Assembly (NCBI RefSeq): GCF_037154085.1
Contig: NZ_JBANRM010000001.1
Coordinates: 558,001 to 622,000 of the forward strand
DNA: 64,000 bases
Reading direction: 5' to 3'
DNA from: Andeanibacterium fulvum
GTDB lineage: Bacteria; Pseudomonadota; Alphaproteobacteria; Sphingomonadales; Sphingomonadaceae
The notes beneath the pieces were generated by a model that saw only the letters and a list, made by a program, of their open reading frames with translations, searched no databases and was not told the origin of the DNA. Below are positions 58,285 through 64,000 of the stretch, piece after piece (position 1 is the first letter of the stretch; each line of letters begins with the position of its first letter). Position numbers and translations under genes: made by a program.

Positions 58285-59652
58285 TCAGGCCGACCGCTTT
58301 TTGGGTCCACCCGCCAGGAGCCAGGTCAGCCATGCGCCGACGAGCGCGGCCAGCGCCATCAGCAGGAAGGCATCCGCCCCGTTGCCGCCATTGGCCTCTC
58401 GCACCCGGCCGAGCATGTCCGGGCCGACATAACCACCCAGTTGCGACAGCGCATTGATCCACGCGATGCCCCCCGCCGCCGCAGCGCCGGAGAGGAATGC
58501 GGTCGGCAGGGTCCAGAACACCGCTAGCCACGCCATCGCGCCCGCCGCGATCATGGTCAGCGCCGTCACTGTCACCAGCGGTGCGCCTTGCGCGAAGGCG
58601 AGCAACAGCAGCCCCGCCATGGAGACGAGCAGCGCTCCGGTGGCGTGCCAGCGCCGCTCCCCGGTGCGGTCCGAATTGCGGGCGCAGAGCACCATCGCCA
58701 CGGCTGCAAGGCTCCATGGGATGGCGGTGACCACGCCCACCTTGAAGTAATCCGCCTTGTCGATCCCGATTTCCTGCACCAGCGTGGGCATCCAGAAATT
58801 GAGCGCATTATTGATGATCGCGCGCAGGAAATCCGCCAGCGCCAGCGCCCAGATACGCCAATCGGTGAATACCTCGCGCAGGGCATGGCGCTGGCCGTGG
58901 TCCGCCTTGCGCGCCTCGTCCTGTGCCAGCCGGGCCTCGACCAGAGCGCGCTCCTCCTCGTTCAGCCAGGGTGCGTCACGCGGGCGATCCGGCAGGCGCG
59001 CGAGGACGGCAAGGCCGACCAGCACGGAAGGAATGCCCTCCAGCAGGAACAGCCACTGCCAGCCACGCATGCCCGATGTGCCATCGAAGAATTGCAGGAT
59101 CGCACCCGACAAGGGCGCGCCCAGCGCACTCGCCAGCGGGATCGCGACGAGGAACAGGGCAACCACATGCGCCCGCCGCGCCGCCGGGAACCAGAAGGTG
59201 AGATAAAGGATCACGCCGGGGAAGAACCCCGCTTCCGCCAGCCCGAGAATGAAGCGCAGCAGGTAGAAACTGAATTCCGCCTGCGTCAGCCCCAGCAAGG
59301 CGGGAACCGGCCCCCAATGCAGATCGCCCAGGAACATGAATCCGGCCGAGATCGCACCCCATGTGACCATGATCCGCGCGATCCAGCGACGCGCGCCCAC
59401 TCTGGCGAGGATCAGGTTGGAGGGCAGTTCGAAGAAGAAATAGCCGATGAAGAATATCCCGGCCCCGAAGCCATAGACCGCATCGCTGAGCGCCAGATCG
59501 CTTGCCATCTGGAGCTTGGCGAAGCCGACATTCACCCGGTCGAGAATAGCCACGAAATAGCCGAGGAACAGCAACGGCACGAGCCGCATGGCCAGCTTGC
59601 GATAAGTCGCGGCCTCGAAGGCGGGACTGCCCACCTGCCCTGCTTCGCTCAT
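58285..59652 (-). CDS. MFS transporter, anion:cation symporter family
   Basis: A 455-residue 12-helix transporter from the ATG at 59652, which follows GGGGGAG. The signature DRVNVGFAKLQM near the N-terminus and FYLLRFILGLAEAGFFPGVI, SGAAAAGGIAWINALSQLGG match the ACS (anion:cation symporter) subgroup that carries tartrate, hexuronates, phthalate or hydroxyphenylacetate. Substrate cannot be told. It sits after the family A repeat copy 3 and before the VOC gene; no catabolic genes flank it. Confidence 0.92.
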   Translation of the reverse strand: MSEAGQVGSPAFEAATYRKLAMRLVPLLFLGYFVAILDRVNVGFAKLQMASDLALSDAVYGFGAGIFFIGYFFFELPSNLILARVGARRWIARIMVTWGAISAGFMFLGDLHWGPVPALLGLTQAEFSFYLLRFILGLAEAGFFPGVILYLTFWFPAARRAHVVALFLVAIPLASALGAPLSGAILQFFDGTSGMRGWQWLFLLEGIPSVLVGLAVLARLPDRPRDAPWLNEEERALVEARLAQDEARKADHGQRHALREVFTDWRIWALALADFLRAIINNALNFWMPTLVQEIGIDKADYFKVGVVTAIPWSLAAVAMVLCARNSDRTGERRWHATGALLVSMAGLLLLAFAQGAPLVTVTALTMIAAGAMAWLAVFWTLPTAFLSGAAAAGGIAWINALSQLGGYVGPDMLGRVREANGGNGADAFLLMALAALVGAWLTWLLAGGPKKRSA

Positions 59653-59672
59653 GTCACTCCCCCAGTTCCCTT

Positions 59673-59758
59673 TCGTCATTGCGAGAAGCGCAGCGACGAA
59701 GCAATCCTAGGCGCAACGCGCCGGGCACTGGATTGCTTCGCTACGCTCGCAATGACGA
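59673..59758. repeat. Palindromic repeat, family A, copy 3
   Basis: Inverted ends TCGTCATTGCGAG (59673-59685) and CTCGCAATGACGA (59746-59758) match copies 1 and 2, with GAAGCAATCC and GGATTGCTTCG inside. It lies between the MFS gene and ligA. Confidence 0.9.
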
Positions 59759-59766
59759 ATGTACAG

Positions 59767-61821
59767 TCACCCCGCCGCCTTCACGATCTCGGCCCAGGCC
59801 GCCTCGTCGATGACATCGATCCCCAGTTCGGCAGCCTTCTTCAGCTTCGATCCCGCGCCGGGCCCGGCCACGACAAGGTCCGTCTTGGGGCTGACCGAAC
59901 CGGCCGCACGCGCACCCAGCCTCTCGGCCTGCGCCTTTGCCTCGTCGCGGCTCATTGTCTCAAGCTTGCCGGTGAACACCACCGTCTTGCCCGCAACGGC
60001 GGAATCCTTCGTTTCCACCACGTAATCTGGCGGCGAAAGCTCGCTGAGCAAATCGTCCCACACTTCGCGATTGTGCGGCTCGTGGAAGAACTCGCCCAAT
60101 GCCTCGACCACTACCGGGCCGACGCCGTCGATTGAGAGCAACTCGGCCTTTGCCTCTTCGTCTCCGGCATAGGCCTTTTCAGCCGCCTCGCGCAGGGCAG
60201 GCAAGGAAACGAACCGCTTGAGCAGATCGCGCGCCGTCACAGCACCGACATGGCGGATACCAAGGCCGAACAGCAGGCGCGCGGCATCGGGCGAGCGACG
60301 GTTTTCCACCGCTGCCAACAGATTGTCCACAGACTTGTCCTGCCAGCCTTCGCGCCCGACAATCTCGCTGCGGCGCTTGCGCAGGCGGAAGATATCCGCC
60401 GGGCTTTCCAGCCAGCCGAGCGCGAAGAATTCGTCGATCGTCTTCTCGCCCAGCCCGTCGATATCCAGTGCCGCGCGGCTGACGAAGTGCTTGAGCCGCT
60501 CGGTCCGCTGGGCCGGGCAGATCAACCCCCCAGTGCAGCGCACATCCACTTCGCCCTCTTCCGCCAGCGCCTCACTGCCGCATTCGGGGCAGTGATCGGG
60601 GAAATGATAGGGCTCGCGCGGATCGTCGCGAGTGAGGTTCTCCACCACTTGCGGGATCACATCGCCCGCGCGCTGGATCACCACCCGGTCGCCCGGACGC
60701 ACGCCCAGCCGCGCAATCTCGTCGCGGTTGTGCAGCGTGACGTTGGAGACGACCACGCCACCCACGGTCACCGGAGTCAGGCGGCCTACAGGCGTCAGTT
60801 TGCCGGTGCGGCCGACCTGGATGTCGATCGCTTCCAGCGTGGTCTGAGCCTGTTCGGCGGGGAACTTGCGCGCAATCGCCCAGCGCGGCGCCTTGGCGAC
60901 GAAGCCGAGACGCTGCTGGAGATCCAGCCGGTTGACCTTATAGACCACGCCATCGATGTCATAAGGCAGTTCGGCCCGTTCGGCCTCGATCCGGCGATAA
61001 TGCCGCAGCAATTCGGCCATGTCGTCATGCCTGCCGAGCAGTGGGGAAACGGGCAGGCCCCATTCGCGGATCTGCTGCATCACCTCCCACTGCGTCTCGC
61101 CCGGAACCTCGCTTGCATCGCCCCAGCCCCAGGCAAGGAAACTCAGCGGACGCCGGGCCGTGACGCTCGCGTCCTTCTGACGCAGCGATCCAGCCGCGGC
61201 ATTGCGCGGATTGGCGAAGATCTTGCCGCCAGCCTCTTCCTGCGCGGCGTTGAGCGCGGCAAAGGCCTGTTTTTCCATATAAACCTCGCCGCGTATCTCG
61301 AACACGGCAGGCGCCTTCCCGCGCAGCGTTTCGGGGATGGCGGCAATGTGCCGGACATTGGCAGTCACATCTTCGCCCACCTCGCCATCGCCGCGCGTGG
61401 CGGCGCGCACGAGGCGGCCTTCCTCGTAACGCAGCGAACAGGAGAGCCCGTCGATCTTGTCTTCCGCCGTCAGTTCCAGCGACTGGTCCGCCGGATAATT
61501 GAGGAAACGGCGCACGCGGGCGACGAATTCCTCCAGTTCCTCGTCGGAAAAGGCGTTGTCGAGACTGAACAGCCGCACTTCATGCCGCACCTTGGCGAGC
61601 GGCGATGCGGCGACGGCGGCCCCGATCAGCCGCGAAGGGCTGTCCGGCCGGATGAGATGCGGGAAAGCCGCTTCAAGCTCGTTATTGCGGCGGACCAGCG
61701 CATCGAATTCCGCATCCGAAATCTCGGGCGAATCCTCTGCGTGATAGAGCCGGCTATGATGCGCGATGGCCTTGGCGAGCCGCATCAGCTCATTGGCGGC
61801 TTCGGTGAGGTCAATGCTCAC
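59767..61821 (-). CDS. ligA: NAD-dependent DNA ligase
   Basis: A 684-residue ligase for Okazaki and repair nicks. The adenylated lysine is in TAEDKIDGLSCSLRYEEG (KIDG). A zinc finger follows (CPECGSEAL with VRCTGGLICPAQ), then helix-hairpin-helix repeats (LLFGLGIRHVGAVTARDLL, SIDGVGPVVVEALGEFF) and a C-terminal BRCT domain (AGKTVVFTGKLETMSRDEA). Full length and intact. Its start overlaps the DUF559 gene stop by 4 nt (61818-61821), so that gene is translated on the same mRNA. Confidence 0.97.
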   Translation of the reverse strand: MSIDLTEAANELMRLAKAIAHHSRLYHAEDSPEISDAEFDALVRRNNELEAAFPHLIRPDSPSRLIGAAVAASPLAKVRHEVRLFSLDNAFSDEELEEFVARVRRFLNYPADQSLELTAEDKIDGLSCSLRYEEGRLVRAATRGDGEVGEDVTANVRHIAAIPETLRGKAPAVFEIRGEVYMEKQAFAALNAAQEEAGGKIFANPRNAAAGSLRQKDASVTARRPLSFLAWGWGDASEVPGETQWEVMQQIREWGLPVSPLLGRHDDMAELLRHYRRIEAERAELPYDIDGVVYKVNRLDLQQRLGFVAKAPRWAIARKFPAEQAQTTLEAIDIQVGRTGKLTPVGRLTPVTVGGVVVSNVTLHNRDEIARLGVRPGDRVVIQRAGDVIPQVVENLTRDDPREPYHFPDHCPECGSEALAEEGEVDVRCTGGLICPAQRTERLKHFVSRAALDIDGLGEKTIDEFFALGWLESPADIFRLRKRRSEIVGREGWQDKSVDNLLAAVENRRSPDAARLLFGLGIRHVGAVTARDLLKRFVSLPALREAAEKAYAGDEEAKAELLSIDGVGPVVVEALGEFFHEPHNREVWDDLLSELSPPDYVVETKDSAVAGKTVVFTGKLETMSRDEAKAQAERLGARAAGSVSPKTDLVVAGPGAGSKLKKAAELGIDVIDEAAWAEIVKAAG

Positions 61822-62180
61822 TGCTCCCCCTCCTCTTCAGAGGAGGGGGCCGGGGGGTGGTGCCTCCAACGGTCCGGCAGGCTTTCCAACGCCTCGTTCA
61901 AGGCCACCAGCACCCCTTCCATATTCCGCATCACATCCTCATTCGTGAATCGGATGGTTCTGTAACCGAACCGTGCAGCAATGTCCGCATCGCCCGCGAG
62001 GTCGCGCGGCCGATCATGCGTGTTGCCATCCAGCTCGACAATCAGGCCTTTTGCAGGGCAGAAGAAATCGGCGATCCGGTGTTCGATAATCGCCTGCCTG
62101 CGGAATTTGCGACCTGTGAGGCGGCTTCCACGTAGTTGCTGCCAAAGGCGCCGTTCCGGCTCAGTCGGGTCGCAACGCAT
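61818..62180 (-). CDS. DUF559 (Vsr-like) nuclease-domain protein
   Basis: A 120-residue protein with the DUF559 core: PTEPERRLWQQLRGSRLTGR, FRRQAIIEHRIADFFCPAKG, LIVELDGNTHDRPRDLAGDA (PD-(D/E)xK-like D and E residues) and FGYRTIRFTNEDVMRNMEGV. The family is predicted to have Vsr/restriction-endonuclease fold. The C-terminus HHPPAPSSEEEGEQ is encoded by the family C repeat at 61821-61864, and the 5' side is bounded by two more copies (62217-62316). The N-terminus may be short: upstream codons RRTLLERAAR resemble the usual family start but lack an ATG. It overlaps ligA by 4 nt. Confidence 0.82.
   Translation of the reverse strand: MRCDPTEPERRLWQQLRGSRLTGRKFRRQAIIEHRIADFFCPAKGLIVELDGNTHDRPRDLAGDADIAARFGYRTIRFTNEDVMRNMEGVLVALNEALESLPDRWRHHPPAPSSEEEGEQ
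61821..61864. repeat. Family C repeat, copy 1 (encodes the DUF559 C-terminus)
   Basis: The core CCCCCTCCTC-TTCA-GAGGAGGGGG (61826-61849) is a perfect 10-bp hairpin, flanked by CTGC and CCGGGGGGTGGTG. It matches 62273-62316 closely in the same direction and 62217-62258 in the opposite direction. Here it is translated as the tail of the DUF559 protein. Confidence 0.85.
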
Positions 62181-62216
62181 CCGGGCAGCGCGCTCGAGCA
62201 GAGTGCGGCGCGTGGC

Positions 62217-62316
62217 TCCACCACCCCCAACCCCCTCCTCTGAAGAGGAGGGGCTTTAGCCGATACGCGTTCCTGCTCCGCCTCCTCTTCAGAGGACAGG
62301 GCCGGAGGGTAGTGCC
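62217..62316. repeat. Family C repeats, copies 2 (inverted) and 3
   Basis: Copy 2 (62217-62258) is in reverse orientation with core CCCCTCCTC-TGAA-GAGGAGGGG. Copy 3 (62273-62316) is a slightly decayed direct copy of the one at 61821-61864, differing at a few positions across 44 nt. Both lie between recN and the DUF559 gene, so that gene is enclosed by repeats of one family. Confidence 0.85.
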
Positions 62317-62331
62317 GGTCCGGACACGAGT

Positions 62332-64000
62332 TCACACCCCCTCCAGCAACCTGTCCGCTTGAGCGCGAGCCTCGCTGGTAATCTTGGCGCCCGAGAGCAT
62401 TCGGGCGATTTCCTCCTGCCTGCCTGCCTGATCGAGCAGGACGACACCGGTGCGCGTCACTGTGCCCTCGGAGGATTTGGCGATCTTGTAATGCATGCCC
62501 CCGCGCGCGGCGACTTGGGGCGAGTGGGTCACTGCCAGCAACTGTCCGCCATCGGAGCCATTCGCCAGCCGGGCGAGGCGTTCGCCGATGGCGCTGGCGA
62601 CGGCCCCGCCCACGCCCCGGTCGATCTCGTCGAAGATCACGGTCGCCGCCCCGCCCTGTTCGGCCAGTGCAACCTTGAGCGCGAGGATAAAGCGGGAAAG
62701 CTCCCCGCCCGAGGCGATCTTGGCGAGCGGAGCGAAATCTGCGCCGGGATTGGTGGAGATGAGGAATTCCACATTGTCCATGCCCGAGGGGCCCCAGCGA
62801 TCCTCCGGTAATTGCGTGACCGCCGTCCGGAACTTGGCGGCATCCAGCTTGAGCGGTGCGAGTTCCTTCGCCACTGCCTCGTCCAGCTTCACGGCGGCGG
62901 CGGTGCGCATTTCATGCAAAGCGGCGGCGCGGTGGCGATAGGTTTCCCCAGCGGCGCGCGCGGCCGCTTCCAGCCCGGCAATCGCCTCGTCCCCGGCCTC
63001 GATCGCGTCAAGCGCGGCGCGGAAGGAGCGCATCCGCTCGGGCAGATCGTCCACTTCGCAGCGGTGCTTGCGGGCGAGACCGCGCAGGTCGAACAGGCGG
63101 GTCTCGATCCGGTCAAGCTCGGCAGGGTCGAACACCAGCGCCTCGGCCGCGGCTTCCAGCCTGGCCTCGGCCTCCCCCGCCTCGATCACTGCCCGGTCGA
63201 GCGCGGCCAGTGCTTCGGCCAGCAGGGGATGTTCGGGCGCGATCCGGTCCAGCCGCCGCGCGGCGGAACGCAGCGAGGCGAGCGCGCTGTCCGAACCGTC
63301 CCACACATGGCGCAGTTCTTCCAGATCGCCGGCCAGTTTCTCGCCCTTCTGCATCGTCGCGCGCGCTTCGGCGAGGCGTTCTTCCTCGCCTGCCTCCGGT
63401 TGGAGGGCGGCGAGTTCCTCAAGATGGGCCAGCAGCAGGTCCTGCTCGGCGCGAGCCTGCTCGATGGCCTCCTTCGCCTCGGCCAGTTTCTCTTCCGCCG
63501 CGCGCCAGTGATTCCAGGCATCGGCCACGCCTGCCGCATCGGCGCGGGCGAAACGGTCCAGCAAGGCGCGATGGCCGCGCGGATTGACCAGACCGCGATC
63601 GTCATGCTGGCCGTGGATTTCCACCAGGGCAGGTGCGATTTCGCGCAGCAGGGCCACGCCCACCGGCTGATCGTTGATATGAGCCTTCGATCCGCCGTCG
63701 GCCTTGAGGCTACGGCGCAGGATCAGCGGCTCACCCGGCTCGACCTCCACTTCCGCTTCGGACAGGGCGGCGGAAATCGCAGCGGGAATCTGCCCGAACT
63801 CGAATGTGGCGACGACGCTGGCACTGTCTTCCCCCGCCCTGACGAGCGAGGATTCGGCGCGGTTGCCCAGCACCAGCCCCAGCGCATCGAGCAGGATCGA
63901 CTTGCCCGCCCCTGTCTCGCCAGTGAGCACGCCGAGGCCGGGGCCGAAGGCAAGCTCCAGCCCTTCGATCAGGACGATATTGCGAATGTTGAGCGCGGTG
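62332..64000 (-). CDS. recN: DNA repair protein RecN (5' end just outside the window)
   Basis: An SMC-like ATPase of double-strand-break repair. The frame remains open to the window edge, with TALNIRNIVLIEGLELAFGP preceding the Walker A GETGAGKS, so only about two codons are missing. A long coiled-coil middle is rich in E, A and R (for example AEEKLAEAKEAIEQARAEQD). The signature ASGGELSRFILALKVALA, Walker B TVIFDEIDRGVGG and LLAVTHSPQVAARGG follow. Its stop is 16 nt from repeat copy 3. SOS control cannot be judged because the promoter lies outside. Confidence 0.96.
   Translation of the reverse strand, partial: TALNIRNIVLIEGLELAFGPGLGVLTGETGAGKSILLDALGLVLGNRAESSLVRAGEDSASVVATFEFGQIPAAISAALSEAEVEVEPGEPLILRRSLKADGGSKAHINDQPVGVALLREIAPALVEIHGQHDDRGLVNPRGHRALLDRFARADAAGVADAWNHWRAAEEKLAEAKEAIEQARAEQDLLLAHLEELAALQPEAGEEERLAEARATMQKGEKLAGDLEELRHVWDGSDSALASLRSAARRLDRIAPEHPLLAEALAALDRAVIEAGEAEARLEAAAEALVFDPAELDRIETRLFDLRGLARKHRCEVDDLPERMRSFRAALDAIEAGDEAIAGLEAAARAAGETYRHRAAALHEMRTAAAVKLDEAVAKELAPLKLDAAKFRTAVTQLPEDRWGPSGMDNVEFLISTNPGADFAPLAKIASGGELSRFILALKVALAEQGGAATVIFDEIDRGVGGAVASAIGERLARLANGSDGGQLLAVTHSPQVAARGGMHYKIAKSSEGTVTRTGVVLLDQAGRQEEIARMLSGAKITSEARAQADRLLEGV

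Noticed and set aside
60250..61965. Plus-strand open frame opposite ligA
   Set aside because: LigA is complete with KIDG, zinc finger and BRCT; the antisense product has no motif.

Overview
The window is GC-rich, densely coded alphaproteobacterial chromosome, most likely from the Sphingomonadales. Indicators are the XrtA/PEP-CTERM regulators PrsK-PrsR-PrsT, a tkt-gap-pgk-fba glycolytic cluster, a zapA-6S RNA-fau block followed by a DUF2842 gene, and several palindromic repeat families in spacers. I cannot name a genus from sequence alone. Nearly all genes are chromosomal housekeeping genes; there is no prophage, plasmid backbone, CRISPR array or intact insertion sequence.

Layout. 1-6462 (minus): end of an exopolysaccharide/PEP-CTERM locus (sugar transferase, PrsK, PrsR, PrsT, the last cut by the window edge). 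6617-11380 (minus): a four-gene cluster of an SLC13-type permease, a tandem-duplicated MoaF-like protein, a Tat-exported NTF2-like protein and a lipoprotein. 11459-15510: tRNA-Leu, an efp/inositol-phosphatase group, thiE and small exported proteins. 15511-22300: a 262-bp miniature inverted-repeat element, then class I aldolase, an acyltransferase on the opposite strand, pgk, gap and tkt. 22518-24059: zapA, 6S RNA, fau, DUF2842. 24165-28941: tRNA-Asp, thyA, tRNA-Pro, purF, an SDR and a PilZ protein. 28948-34172: cfa, photolyase, a DUF457 membrane hydrolase, an A+T-richer gap with a SUKH protein, and a PAP2 phosphatase. 34195-44804: 2-oxoacid:ferredoxin oxidoreductase, an esterase, rppH, a TPR protein, rsmB, guaB, 3-hydroxybutyrate dehydrogenase and a zinc metallopeptidase. 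44827-50797: a BlaI/BlaR1-type pair, lactate dehydrogenase, a cyclophilin, and a nitrosative-stress module (Rrf2/NsrR regulator divergent from a truncated-globin operon). 50861-56245: sdhCDA without sdhB, an SDR, a subclass B3 metallo-beta-lactamase and prmA. 56342-64000: a GAF-PAS-GGDEF diguanylate cyclase, VOC and MFS proteins, ligA, a DUF559 nuclease enclosed by repeats, and recN (cut by the window edge).

Most notable: (1) the 262-bp element at 15511-15772, with 30-bp terminal inverted repeats, two internal hairpin arms and flanking CTAG sites that each contain the stop codon of a convergent gene; (2) the tandem-MoaF protein and its transporter/exported-protein operon; (3) the nsrR/globin operon with two palindromic operators and a membrane protein of unknown function; (4) a BlaR1-like protease with an unusual proline-rich, charged sensor region and a TACAnnTGTA operator upstream of its regulator; (5) a DUF559 gene whose C-terminus is encoded by a repeat also found at its 5' side. 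Long open frames antisense to conserved genes are composition artefacts and are not annotated.
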